DNA from: Flavobacteriales bacterium
Lineage (GTDB): Bacteria; Bacteroidota; Bacteroidia; Flavobacteriales_D; JAHECK01
DNA: 34,065 nucleotides
Assembly: GCA_030591505.1 (NCBI GenBank)
Contig: JAUVAY010000010.1
Span: 1 to 34,065, forward strand
Reading direction: 5' to 3'
The first letter of the stretch is position 1. Each line of letters opens with the position of its first letter. A program made the position numbers and the translations under genes. Below are positions 1-8,677 of this stretch, piece by piece. The notes below the pieces were generated by a model that saw only the letters and a program-made list of their open reading frames with translations, made no database searches and was not told where the DNA came from.

Positions 1-2
1 AA

Positions 3-506
3 TTGATGTATAATGTTGTCAAGGTTTACCCTTATGCTCAAATAACAGGTGAACTATTAGAATATTATGATGAAGAATTATCTAAAATAGAAAATGAAGA
101 AGAACGTAAAAAGTTCATGGAAGGTGCGGAAGCTGTACTTAAAGAAGAGTTTAAAGGTGAGATAATGGATCTTACCGTGAGTCAGGGTAAAGTTCTTGTA
201 AAGCTTATTGATAGAGAGACAGGACAAACGTCTTATGAGTTGATCAAAGACCTAAGAAGTGGTTTTACTGCCTTTATGTGGAATTCAATAGCCATTATTT
301 TTGGTAATAATTTAAAATCTAAATATAATCCTGAAGAGGATGCTGATATTGAACAGATCATACAAATGATAGAAAGTGGTCAAATCGTTGTGGCATGGCG
401 TGATGCTACTACAGCAAAAGCACGTGTGGATCTCGACAAGAAAAAGAGAAGAGAATTAAGGAAAAAGGAAAGAAAAGAAATGAAGGAATTAAAAAAGAAA
501 GTCTGA
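3..506 (+). CDS. DUF4294 family protein, 5' end cut by window edge
   Basis: The frame is open at the left edge, so the true start (and any signal peptide) probably lies upstream; the ATG at 6 is internal or fortuitous. The visible 166 or so residues match the Bacteroidota DUF4294 family as I remember it: a VKVYPYA opening, a long acidic helical stretch with YYDEELSKIENEEERKKFME, a DLTVSQGKVLVKLIDRETG core followed by SYELIKDLRSGFTAFMW, and an NNLKSKYNPEEDADIEQI segment. The C-terminus is a highly basic tail rich in KK, RR and KE. The family has no assigned function. The gene is separated from the formate dehydrogenase genes by 238 bases and is probably not co-transcribed with them. Family call is fairly sure; role is unknown. 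Confidence 0.75.
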   Translation: MMYNVVKVYPYAQITGELLEYYDEELSKIENEEERKKFMEGAEAVLKEEFKGEIMDLTVSQGKVLVKLIDRETGQTSYELIKDLRSGFTAFMWNSIAIIFGNNLKSKYNPEEDADIEQIIQMIESGQIVVAWRDATTAKARVDLDKKKRRELRKKERKEMKELKKKV

Positions 507-744
507 TTAGACTCAATTCTTCCATAATCTCCAATTAATTATCAATTACCTATTGCCTATTTAAGGTCCTTTTATGCCTCTGTAATTTTTAAACCAATTG
601 AGTGCCTTGATTTTACAAAATAGATCTATTTGTTACATTAGAGCTATTGATGTAAAACGCTTAATTATCCCTTATTAGGCATTATTTTATTCATCTAATA
701 TTATGTATTTTCGATACTCTTTATATACAGAATAGTACACAAAT
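507..744. other. Intergenic region upstream of formate dehydrogenase
   Basis: AT-rich stretch of 238 bases with no open frame of note. It must hold the promoter of the formate dehydrogenase genes, but I see no exact TAnnTTTG box. The nearest candidates are TATTTTCG (one mismatch) shortly before the ATG and TCTATTTG further upstream. A weak AGTCT/AGACT inverted repeat spans the stop codon of the preceding gene and is too short to call a terminator. Confidence 0.3.
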
Positions 745-2406
745 ATGTCTAAAAACCTAAGTTTTCTTTCCGGAAGGAAAGGATTAGAGAATAATTTGTT
801 TGATCGTATCGGTCAAAGTTCAGAAGAAACGGGTACACCTTCAGCAGAGGATCTGAAAAAGTTAGCTGATGAATTTTTAGTAGGAGATGCTACTACGCTT
901 GGTGCGGCTACTTTCTACGATTTCATGAAACCAGAAAATAAAGGAAAAGAGATCTACATCTGTAATGGTTCTACCTGTATGTGTGCAGGAACACAAGATT
1001 CGCTTAAAGAGGAATTAGAAAAACATGTAAGCCCTGATAAGATCGGTCATATGACCTGCCTTGGAAGATGTCATGAAAACTCAGCATTTCAGTATAAAGG
1101 AAGCAATTACTCAAACTTGAGTAAATCAGAGATCAAAGAGTTATTTAGCCAATCATTTCGACAAAAAGACAGATATAAAGTAGGTAGTCTTGGTCAAACA
1201 ATTTTAACAAATAGCACGGGAGATCTAAAGAGTTATTACTCGCTACTTGATAAGATATTTAGCCTTACACCACATGAAGTTCTAGATGAAATTAAAAGGT
1301 CTGAATTAAAAGGTCGTGGTGGTGCAGGTTTCCCGATGGGAATTAAATTAGACACTTGTGAAAAGACTGTCTCGGATACAAAGTTTATAATTTGTAACGC
1401 TGATGAAGGTGACCCTGGTGCTTATACCGACAGATATATAATGGAGGAACGTCCTCATTCTCTTCTATTAGGAATGATAATTACAGGATATGCTGTGGGT
1501 GCACAATGGGGTGTATTGTATATCCGAGGTGAATATCCTGAATCTACTGTCATTATTGAAAAGGCGATAAAGGATCTTTATGACAATGGCGTTTTACCAT
1601 TAAAAAACGATAAAGGATTTACCTATCAATTTAAAATAATTAAGGCACAAGGTGCATACATCTGTGGCGAGGAAACGGCACTTATTAATTCAATTGAAGG
1701 TCAGCGACCTGAAGTTAGAATAAGACCTCCCTTCCCTGCTGTAGAAGGTTTATTTAATAAGCCAACAATTGTAAATAATGTTGAAACACTGGCCAATACA
1801 CCTTATATCTTAACAAATGGTGGTGAAGCTTTTAAGGCTATAGGTACAGACTTTTCTACGGGCACAAAACTGGTTTCATTAGATAGCTTTTTTAATAACC
1901 CAGGAATCTATGAAGTAGAGATGGGTACCTCGATGAAAATCATATTGGATGATCTTGGTGGAGGTTTTAAGGAGAATGTAAAAGCATTGCATATAGGTGG
2001 TCCACTTGGTGGATTGGTTCCCATTGAAAAGGCCTATGAAATGACCTTGGATTATGAAACCTTTAAGAATAATGGTTTTTTATTGGGCCATGCGTCAATT
2101 GTTTCCATTCCTGAAACTTTTCCTCTTATTAAATACTTACACCATCTATTTGAATTTACATCCTTCGAAAGTTGTGGGAAGTGTTTTCCTTGTCGTTTAG
2201 GGGCTAAGCGTGGTGCAGAGCTGATTGATCGTTCAATAAATTCTGATTATAAAATTGACCCTGAATTATTCGATGACCTTCTTGATACCTTGGAACAAGG
2301 TTCCTTATGTGCATTAGGAGGTGGATTACCTCTACCTGTAAAGAATGCCCTTCAGTATTTTGATAATGAGTTGAACCGTTATTTTGAATCGAAGCAAGAG
2401 GCATAG
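745..2406 (+). CDS. NAD-dependent formate dehydrogenase, fused gamma-beta subunit (NuoE-NuoF-like)
   Basis: Diaphorase subunit that passes electrons from formate oxidation to NAD+ in the cytoplasm. Residues 1-140 form a NuoE/FdsG-like thioredoxin-fold domain with a [2Fe-2S] ligand set: C73-X4-C78 and C105-X3-C109. Residues 145-553 are NuoF/FdsB-like. The FMN/NADH site is visible as GRGGAGFPMG (190-199), CNADEGDPGAYTDR (217-230) and GAYICGEETALI (303-314). A [4Fe-4S] site follows with C477, C480, C483 and C522 (ESCGKCFPC, GSLCALGGG). In classical FdsGBA enzymes gamma and beta are separate proteins; here they are one polypeptide. The alpha subunit gene follows after 28 bases. NuoEF of complex I or HoxF of a hydrogenase is less likely, because the next gene carries the formate dehydrogenase active-site motif. 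Confidence 0.9.
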   Translation: MSKNLSFLSGRKGLENNLFDRIGQSSEETGTPSAEDLKKLADEFLVGDATTLGAATFYDFMKPENKGKEIYICNGSTCMCAGTQDSLKEELEKHVSPDKIGHMTCLGRCHENSAFQYKGSNYSNLSKSEIKELFSQSFRQKDRYKVGSLGQTILTNSTGDLKSYYSLLDKIFSLTPHEVLDEIKRSELKGRGGAGFPMGIKLDTCEKTVSDTKFIICNADEGDPGAYTDRYIMEERPHSLLLGMIITGYAVGAQWGVLYIRGEYPESTVIIEKAIKDLYDNGVLPLKNDKGFTYQFKIIKAQGAYICGEETALINSIEGQRPEVRIRPPFPAVEGLFNKPTIVNNVETLANTPYILTNGGEAFKAIGTDFSTGTKLVSLDSFFNNPGIYEVEMGTSMKIILDDLGGGFKENVKALHIGGPLGGLVPIEKAYEMTLDYETFKNNGFLLGHASIVSIPETFPLIKYLHHLFEFTSFESCGKCFPCRLGAKRGAELIDRSINSDYKIDPELFDDLLDTLEQGSLCALGGGLPLPVKNALQYFDNELNRYFESKQEA

Positions 2407-2434
2407 TCGAACATAATTTATTAAAGAAAGAAAA

Positions 2435-5173
2435 ATGAAAGTCGCTTATATAAATAATGTTGCACATGAAATGAAGGATGGAGAAACCGTACTTTCATTT
2501 TTAAGACGTCATCAGGGTGAGAAGAGTGTTCCAACTTTATGTGACGCGCCTAATCTAGATCCATTTGGATCTTGCAGAGTATGCAGTGTTGATGTTGCGC
2601 TAGAGAAGGGTGGTAAAACAAAAGCCATGGCTTCCTGTCACGCTCCTTTGTACGAAAATTATTACATCTATCCCGACACACCTAATATACAGAAGCTTCG
2701 TAAAAATATTGTTGAGCTTGTTCTTACTGACCATCCATTGGATTGCTTAACATGTGAAGTAAACAACAACTGTGAATTACAAGAAGTTGCAGCACGAGTT
2801 GGTATTCGCGATGTTCGCTATCCAGAAGGGGAGAATCATTTAGATAGGAAGAAAGATTTGAGCCATGCATATATGACCAGTGACCTTTCGAAATGTATTA
2901 ATTGTTATCGTTGTGTAAGAGCCTGTGATGAGGTCCAAGGTCAATTTGTACTATCGATGGCTGGTAGAGGCTTTGACAATCGTATTATAAAAGGCCTTGA
3001 CGTTAACTTTTCTAGTTCTGCCTGCGTAAGTTGTGGTGCTTGTTCACAAGCTTGTCCAACATCCGCTATCTCGGATATATTTGAATCTAAATCTATTATA
3101 GCAAAAGATAAGACAAGAACGATCTGCACCTACTGTGGCGTTGGTTGTAACTTGGAAGTATCTTCTGTAGGTGAAGAAATACTGAGTATTTCAGCACCTT
3201 ACGACGCGGAAGTTAATCAGGGACATACTTGTTTAAAAGGGCGTTATGCATTTTCGTTTTACAATCATCCGGAACGCCTACGCGATCCTATGATCAAGCG
3301 AAATGGTGAATTTGAAAAAGTAAGTTGGGATGAAGCTTATGATTACATCGTTGACAAGTTCACAGCTATAAAAAATGAACACGGTCCAAATGCGCTTGCA
3401 GGAATTTCCTCTTCACGATGTACAAATGAAGAGAATTATTTAATGCAGAAATTCTCGAGGGCAGTTATTGGGACAAATAATATTGATGGTTGTGCTCGTG
3501 TATGCCACTCTCCTACTGCTTTAGGAATGCAACGTTCGTTTGGCACAGGTGCCGCAACCAATTCAATAGATGATATTAAGGACACTAATTGTATGTTGGT
3601 AATTGGAGCGAATCCTACTGCTGCTCACCCGGTAACCGGTGTGAAGATCAAACAACATGCGATGAAAAATAATACGCTTATTGTATTGGATCCTCGTAAA
3701 ACCGAATTGGCTACTTACGCTGATTATCATCTAAAAGTTAGACCCGGAACCAACGTAGCCGTTTTAAATATGATGCTTCATTACATCATCAAAGAAGGCG
3801 TTGAAGATAGTGACTTTATAAGCTCAAGAACTGAAGGTTACGATCAGTTTAAGAAAGAAATACTTGAACTTGATGTAGATGCAATGGAAGCTATTTCCGG
3901 AGTGGATAAAAACCTTGCAAAAGAAGCAGCTTTAGCTTATGCCAAAGCTCCAAATGCCATGTCATTTCATGGCTTAGGTGTTACAGAACATAGTCAGGGT
4001 ACATTTACTGTACAGCTAATATCAGACTTAGCAATGGTAACTGGTAATATAGGTCGACGAGGTGTTGGTGTGAACCCTTTGCGTGGTCAGAATAATGTAC
4101 AAGGAGCAGCTGATATGGGAGTACAACCTCATCAGGGAGCGGGTTACTATCCGATGGGCGATATTGAAATAAATGAAAAGTATCATAAATTTTATGGTGT
4201 TCCAGTTCCTCTTGAAGAAGGCCTTAAAATCCCACAGATGTTCGATGCAGCCTTAGATAATAAGCTTAAAGGAATGTGGATCATAGGTGAAGATGTTGCT
4301 CAAACCGATCCAAATACACAAAGAGTAATTAAGTCATTGGATAAATTAGATATTCTAGTTGTTCAGGAACTATTTATGACAGAAACGGCAAAACTGGCGG
4401 ATGTAATCCTTCCGGGTGCTTCTTTTCTTGAAAAAAGCGGAACTTTTACAAATGGCGAAAGAAGGATACAACGTGTTAATGCAGTTGTAAAACCAATTGG
4501 GAATGCCAAAGTTGATGGTCAGATAATCATAGACCTCATGAATAGAATGGGGTATGAACAAGCTGATTATAATGCAGAAACCATGCTTGAAGAGATCTCT
4601 CAGATCGTTCCTTTCTTTAAAGGAGTTACTTGGGATAGACTAGGAAAGAATGGGTTGCAGTGGCCAGTTTCAGAAGACGGAACAGACACACAGATCTTGC
4701 ATACCGAAGATTTTACAATTGGTAAAGGTCAATTATCCAATTTTGATTTTAAAGAGTCGATGGAGATTGTGGCTCATGGAAAGGAGTTTCCATTCATACT
4801 TACGACCAATCGTGATCTGGAACATTACAATTGTGGAGCCATGACCCGGAGGACCAATAACGTATTGATCAATACGGAAGATGTATTATGGATCAATCCT
4901 ATTGATGCAGAAGGAAAAGGAATCAATGATGGTGATCTGGTTTGTGTTGAATCAGCTCGTGGCAAAGTAGATATCAGGGCAAATGTTACAGAAGATGTTA
5001 GACCTGGTGTATTGAGCACCACCTTCCACTTTCCGGAGATCATGGTAAACAATATCACTTCAGATATACATGATTCTGAAGCCTTATGTCCAGAATTTAA
5101 AGTAGTCTCGGTCGATTTTAGAAAGGCAAAAAATACTGCGTTTAGAAAAGAAGGAGAATTTGTGAAGGGGTGA
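2435..5173 (+). CDS. NAD-dependent formate dehydrogenase alpha subunit (molybdenum/bis-MGD, Cys type)
   Basis: Catalytic subunit that oxidises formate to CO2 at a bis-molybdopterin guanine dinucleotide molybdenum centre. Iron-sulfur ligands appear in NuoG/FdsA order: [2Fe-2S] C36, C47, C50, C68; a H100-C104-C107-C113 cluster; two ferredoxin-like sets at C154, C157, C160, C164 and C197, C200, C203, C207; and the [4Fe-4S] cluster of the molybdopterin domain at C231, C234, C238, C266. The active site reads CARVCHSPTALG, with C357 as the Mo ligand where some relatives use selenocysteine, followed by H358. PLRGQNNVQGAADMG is the conserved formate dehydrogenase loop. A molybdopterin-dinucleotide-binding domain fills roughly the last 120 residues. 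Length (912) is close to other FdsA proteins. The ATG has an A-rich leader (AAAGAAAGAAAA). No fdsD or fdhD/fdsC gene is nearby. Confidence 0.93.
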   Translation: MKVAYINNVAHEMKDGETVLSFLRRHQGEKSVPTLCDAPNLDPFGSCRVCSVDVALEKGGKTKAMASCHAPLYENYYIYPDTPNIQKLRKNIVELVLTDHPLDCLTCEVNNNCELQEVAARVGIRDVRYPEGENHLDRKKDLSHAYMTSDLSKCINCYRCVRACDEVQGQFVLSMAGRGFDNRIIKGLDVNFSSSACVSCGACSQACPTSAISDIFESKSIIAKDKTRTICTYCGVGCNLEVSSVGEEILSISAPYDAEVNQGHTCLKGRYAFSFYNHPERLRDPMIKRNGEFEKVSWDEAYDYIVDKFTAIKNEHGPNALAGISSSRCTNEENYLMQKFSRAVIGTNNIDGCARVCHSPTALGMQRSFGTGAATNSIDDIKDTNCMLVIGANPTAAHPVTGVKIKQHAMKNNTLIVLDPRKTELATYADYHLKVRPGTNVAVLNMMLHYIIKEGVEDSDFISSRTEGYDQFKKEILELDVDAMEAISGVDKNLAKEAALAYAKAPNAMSFHGLGVTEHSQGTFTVQLISDLAMVTGNIGRRGVGVNPLRGQNNVQGAADMGVQPHQGAGYYPMGDIEINEKYHKFYGVPVPLEEGLKIPQMFDAALDNKLKGMWIIGEDVAQTDPNTQRVIKSLDKLDILVVQELFMTETAKLADVILPGASFLEKSGTFTNGERRIQRVNAVVKPIGNAKVDGQIIIDLMNRMGYEQADYNAETMLEEISQIVPFFKGVTWDRLGKNGLQWPVSEDGTDTQILHTEDFTIGKGQLSNFDFKESMEIVAHGKEFPFILTTNRDLEHYNCGAMTRRTNNVLINTEDVLWINPIDAEGKGINDGDLVCVESARGKVDIRANVTEDVRPGVLSTTFHFPEIMVNNITSDIHDSEALCPEFKVVSVDFRKAKNTAFRKEGEFVKG

Positions 5174-5251
5174 TTAAATTGTCAGACACATTCTCATAGC
5201 TACCATTTACACGGGATTACTTGCATTCTATATTTTGTGACGAGTATGTTT

Positions 5252-5281
5252 TTGTTAAAGTTGAATAATAGCTTACTTTTA
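5252..5281 (+). promoter_or_regulatory. Putative promoter of the LRR gene
   Basis: TTG at 5252-5254, a 19-base spacer, then TACTTTTA at 5274-5281, which matches TAnnTTTG at all but the last base. The start codon lies 24 bases further on. Spacing fits the Bacteroidota sigma factor; the -7 box is imperfect. Confidence 0.4.
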
Positions 5282-5305
5282 AAGGGCTAACAAACGACTT
5301 TTACC

Positions 5306-7060
5306 ATGAAAACCAAACGCGCAAAATTAGTTGCAGCATTAAGCCTGTTTTTATTCTTTATTCAGAGTATTGGATATTCCCAAGTTCCTATTGTTGAAAG
5401 AGATGCTTTAATAGCACTTTTTGATTCAACTGATGGAGAAAATTGGACAACAAATACCAATTGGAATACTACTGAACCAGTAAGCACATGGTATGGAGTT
5501 ATAGTTTTAGGCAATCATGTTGGTTATTTAACACTTAACTCAAATAATCTAAACGGAAGTTTACCTAGCGAAATTGGTGATTTAACTTTCTTGATAAATT
5601 TAATGATCACGCAAAATCCACTATTAAGTGGAGAAATTCCAATAGAAATATCAAACTTAACTAACCTCTCTTCTATTGAGCTCGTTAACAATCAATTGAG
5701 TGGTCCAATTCCAAATGAAATTGGAGATTTGGCACAATTAAATCATTTTCGATTGAATGGTAATTTAATTAGTGGTCCAATTCCAAGTGAATTAGGAGCA
5801 TTAACACAATTAACCAATTTGGGATTAAGCTCCAACTTAATTAGTGGGGCAATTCCAAGTGAATTAGGAGATCTAACGCAATTAACTTTTTTAGATTTGA
5901 GTTCTAACTTAATTAGTGGAACAATTCCAAGTGAATTAGGAAGTTTAAGCAATCTTATAAGTTTAAATCTTGGGTTGAATGAATTGACCGGTGAAATTCC
6001 TCCAAGCTTAGGAAATCTGAGTGAACTTGCATACTTAAATCTATATATAAACCAATTAAGTGGAAACATACCGGATGAAATATGGAGTCTTGATAGTCTT
6101 ATAAGTTTAGGACTTGGCGATAATGAGCTAGAAGGATCATTACCATCCACCATTGGAGGTATGAGCAATATTGAATATCTTTATTTGCATAGTAACCAAT
6201 TAACAGGTACAATTCCCACTGAGTTAGGCAGTTTAGTTAATCTAACAGCTCTTTCGTTGCGAAATAACCAATTCACAGGTACAATTCCCTCTGAGCTAGG
6301 TGATTTACTTAATCTGTCAGAACTTAATTTAAGTCATAATCAATTTGAAGGCACCCTACCCTACGAGCTTTCGTATCTATCAAACTTAACGGGTCTTTAC
6401 TTAAATCATAACTTATTTGATAGTATTCCTGATTTTAGTGGAATAAGCAGCTTAGAAAATTTGTACATTAATCAAAATAAACTTGAATTTGATGAAATGG
6501 AACCTCATATTGGAGTTGCAAATTTCATCTATCATCAACAAGCATACGTAAATGGGCTTCCACCTATTACTGCAGCTTATGGAGAAGAACTTAGCTTTAG
6601 TCTACAAGTTGGCGGTAGTGCAAATAATTATCAATGGTATAAAGATGGATCACCTGTTGATGGGCAAACATCGAATATGTTTTATATTGAATCATCAGAT
6701 GCTTCAAACGCTGGAGTATATTATCTTGAAATCACGAACACTATTGCAACTGAAACAATATTATTTTCTGAAATGATTCTTGTTGATATCATTACTGGTA
6801 TAAATGATTATTCAAATGATCTTACTTTTAATACTTATCCCAACCCTGTCCGTGATGTATTAAATATAGAAATGCGAATAGCTTCACAACCCTCATTGCG
6901 GCTTACTATTTTTGATCTTACAGGAAGAGTACACTTTTCAGATCTTTTAAATAGCCAAGAACAAGTCATTGATGTTTCATTTTTACCTTCAGGTTTATAT
7001 ACCATACAATTACAGAGTAAGGAAGGAAATTGGATTAGTAAGTTTGTAAAAAGTGAATGA
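5306..7060 (+). CDS. Secreted plant-type leucine-rich repeat protein with T9SS type A sorting domain
   Basis: Exported protein of 584 residues, probably anchored or released at the cell surface. A signal peptide covers about residues 1-25. A cap region with ALIALFDSTDGENW and NTNWN precedes the repeats, as is usual in bacterial LRR proteins. About twelve 24-residue repeats of the plant-specific form (SGxIPxELGxLxxLxxLxLxxNxL) run from about residue 80 to 370, with one degenerate repeat after them. An Ig-like segment follows (NYQWYKDGSPVDGQ, NAGVYYLEI). The last 80 or so residues are a type A T9SS sorting domain: TYPNPVRDVLNIEM, LRLTIFDLTGRV, LPSGLYTIQL and a basic end. Such LRRs usually bind proteins or glycans; the ligand here is unknown. 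Repeats 3-6 are also very similar in DNA, pointing to recent repeat duplication. Confidence 0.9.
   Translation: MKTKRAKLVAALSLFLFFIQSIGYSQVPIVERDALIALFDSTDGENWTTNTNWNTTEPVSTWYGVIVLGNHVGYLTLNSNNLNGSLPSEIGDLTFLINLMITQNPLLSGEIPIEISNLTNLSSIELVNNQLSGPIPNEIGDLAQLNHFRLNGNLISGPIPSELGALTQLTNLGLSSNLISGAIPSELGDLTQLTFLDLSSNLISGTIPSELGSLSNLISLNLGLNELTGEIPPSLGNLSELAYLNLYINQLSGNIPDEIWSLDSLISLGLGDNELEGSLPSTIGGMSNIEYLYLHSNQLTGTIPTELGSLVNLTALSLRNNQFTGTIPSELGDLLNLSELNLSHNQFEGTLPYELSYLSNLTGLYLNHNLFDSIPDFSGISSLENLYINQNKLEFDEMEPHIGVANFIYHQQAYVNGLPPITAAYGEELSFSLQVGGSANNYQWYKDGSPVDGQTSNMFYIESSDASNAGVYYLEITNTIATETILFSEMILVDIITGINDYSNDLTFNTYPNPVRDVLNIEMRIASQPSLRLTIFDLTGRVHFSDLLNSQEQVIDVSFLPSGLYTIQLQSKEGNWISKFVKSE
5762..5977 (+). 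repeat. Three tandem 72-bp units inside the LRR gene
   Basis: Units begin near 5762, 5834 and 5906 and each carries a near-identical core (TTAATTAGTGG, then CAATTCCAAGTGAATTAGGA). The period is exactly 72 bases, one 24-residue repeat, so copy number can change without breaking the frame. Neighbouring repeats in the same gene are much more diverged in DNA, so this block looks recently amplified. Confidence 0.8.
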
Positions 7061-7181
7061 AAAATGTGATTATTTCTATAATTTTTTTATTAATCGCGCA
7101 GTAAGTTATCTTCAAACAATGCAATAATTGTATTATTAGTAATTACTTTAAACTAGCTACTCATTACTTCCTACTAATTAC

Positions 7182-7189
7182 TATTTTTG
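7182..7189 (+). promoter_or_regulatory. Putative -7 box of menG
   Basis: TATTTTTG is an exact TAnnTTTG match whose last base lies 6 bases before the ATG at 7196. Transcription would then start at or within a few bases of the start codon, giving a leaderless or nearly leaderless mRNA. No clear TTG is seen at the usual upstream distance. Confidence 0.45.
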
Positions 7190-7195
7190 CCACGC

Positions 7196-7927
7196 ATGAA
7201 TAAAGAAGTAACTCCTTACCAAAAACAAGATTCAGGAAAGAAAGAGCAAGTAGCTGAGATGTTTGATAATATCTCGGGTAGCTATGACTTTTTAAATCAC
7301 TTTTTATCCATGGGTATTGATAATTTATGGCGCAAGAAAGCCATAGCACAGTTAGAAGATATTCAACCACAAAAAATGCTCGATGTAGCTACAGGTACAG
7401 GCGACTTTGCTCTCATGGCAAACAAACGTTTATCTCCTCAACTTATTACAGGGATCGATATTTCAGAAGGAATGCTGAAGGTAGGCCTCAAGAAAATGGA
7501 AAACAAAGGATTGACCGATAAGATTCACCTTCAATATGGTGATTCAGAAAAAATGCCTTTTGATGATGATCGATTTGATGCTATTACTGTAGCTTATGGA
7601 GTCAGAAATTTTGAAACACTGCTCAAAGGGCTGAAAGAAATGTATAGGGTGTTGAAAAAGGATGGCAGAACTGTGATACTTGAGTTCAGTAATCCAAAAA
7701 AATTCCCTGTCAAACAAGCCTTTAACCTCTACTTTAAATATATTTTACCGACTATTGGTAAAATGGTCTCAAAAGACAACAGAGCCTATACTTATTTACC
7801 TGAAAGCGTAAAGGCGTTCCCGGAAGGTGAAGCTTTCCTATCTATTCTTAAAGAGGCTGGGTTTATTAATGTTCGACAGGTTAAATTATCTGGTGGTATT
7901 ACAACTATTTATATAGGTGAAAAATAA
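7196..7927 (+). CDS. menG: Demethylmenaquinone methyltransferase MenG/UbiE
   Basis: SAM-dependent methyltransferase that makes menaquinone from demethylmenaquinone, the last step of the respiratory quinone pathway. The class I methyltransferase fold is visible: LDVATGTGDFAL (motif I, near residue 62), GIDISEGML after it, and FDAITVAYGVRNFE (near 127). FDNISGSYDFLNHFLSMG near the N-terminus and YLPESVKAFPEGEAF near residue 199 are UbiE/MenG signatures. Length 243 is typical. I chose the ATG at 7196; a TTG three codons upstream is in frame but is the end of a promoter box (7182-7189). The bacterium most likely uses menaquinone, so menG is preferred over ubiE. porT follows after 27 bases, an arrangement I recall as common in Bacteroidota. 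Confidence 0.92.
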   Translation: MNKEVTPYQKQDSGKKEQVAEMFDNISGSYDFLNHFLSMGIDNLWRKKAIAQLEDIQPQKMLDVATGTGDFALMANKRLSPQLITGIDISEGMLKVGLKKMENKGLTDKIHLQYGDSEKMPFDDDRFDAITVAYGVRNFETLLKGLKEMYRVLKKDGRTVILEFSNPKKFPVKQAFNLYFKYILPTIGKMVSKDNRAYTYLPESVKAFPEGEAFLSILKEAGFINVRQVKLSGGITTIYIGEK

Positions 7928-7954
7928 AAAGTATAATTTGGAGTTTAATCGAGG

Positions 7955-8677
7955 ATGAAACGCATACTATCCATATTATTTATAATAGTTGTAGGAATGA
8001 CTTCTCTTCATGCGCAAAAGCGAAGTAAAGAAAAGATCAAGAATCTTAGTTCATTCGATCTTAATCCTTATCATTTTGGATTTATAATTTCTGTTAATAC
8101 TTCGAATTTGTCAATTAATCTTAAAGATGTCAGGGATTTTAATGATTCATTAATGTCAATTCAAACTATAAGTCAACCAGGATTTAATTTAGGAATGCTT
8201 GCTTCTTTGGACATGACTCCCAATTGGCACCTACGGTTTATTCCAACTTTAACTTTTGAAGAACGAATTTTAGAGTATACTTTTTTGGAAGAAGATGGAG
8301 ATCTTGATGTATTATCAAAGAATGTAAGTTCCACCTTTATAGATTTCCCCTTACTTATTAAATACCGAACAAACAGAATTGGTAATGTGGCGGTTTACGG
8401 TATAGCTGGCGTAGCCTTTAGTTTGGACGTTGCCTCTCAAAAGGATGTAAATAATAACCGGGAAGACGAGGCTATTATTAAAATTGATAACACCAATTAT
8501 TCTGGTTCATTGGGTGTTGGGCTTGACTTCTTTCTCCCCTATTTTAAATTTGGAATTGAATTAAAATCTAATTTTGGTATTAAAAATCTATTAATTGATG
8601 ATGGCACAAAATTCTCCGATCCTATCGAAAGTATTAATACTCGATCTTTTATTATCTCCTTTACCTTTGAAGGATGA
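7955..8677 (+). CDS. porT: PorT/SprT-like outer-membrane protein of the type IX secretion system
   Basis: Predicted eight-strand outer-membrane beta-barrel of 240 residues. The signal peptide is MKRILSILFIIVVGMTSLHA. The mature part shows the PorT pattern: NPYHFGFIISVNTSNLSI, an F-rich run of amphipathic strands, FIDFPLLIKYRTNR, YGIAGVAFSLD, a charged loop (KDVNNNREDE), and a closing strand ending in ISFTFEG. PorT is needed for T9SS function in Porphyromonas and Flavobacterium; its exact role is not settled. Position directly after menG supports the call, since this synteny is conserved in the phylum. The next gene overlaps its stop codon (ATGA). Many Bacteroidota barrels look alike, so sequence alone would give only 'porin family'; synteny raises confidence. 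Confidence 0.8.
   Translation: MKRILSILFIIVVGMTSLHAQKRSKEKIKNLSSFDLNPYHFGFIISVNTSNLSINLKDVRDFNDSLMSIQTISQPGFNLGMLASLDMTPNWHLRFIPTLTFEERILEYTFLEEDGDLDVLSKNVSSTFIDFPLLIKYRTNRIGNVAVYGIAGVAFSLDVASQKDVNNNREDEAIIKIDNTNYSGSLGVGLDFFLPYFKFGIELKSNFGIKNLLIDDGTKFSDPIESINTRSFIISFTFEG

Noticed and set aside
507-744. FNR/CRP-type operator upstream of formate dehydrogenase
   Set aside because: TTGAT half-sites occur but no properly spaced ATCAA partner.
3500-3512. Selenocysteine codon at the formate dehydrogenase active site
   Set aside because: The codon is TGC-type Cys (C357) and no stop codon interrupts the frame.
745-5173. NuoEFG of complex I or a bidirectional hydrogenase module
   Set aside because: No other nuo or hox genes are present, and the large subunit carries the formate dehydrogenase CARVCHSP active site and RGQNNVQG loop.
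5762-5977. CRISPR-like regular repeats
   Set aside because: Repeat and 'spacer' together form in-frame leucine-rich repeats; no leader and no cas genes.
5743-6168. 141-codon open frame antisense to the LRR gene
   Set aside because: It mirrors the repeat period of the LRR gene, is Leu/Pro-rich in step with it, and has no signal or domain; a shadow of the repeats.
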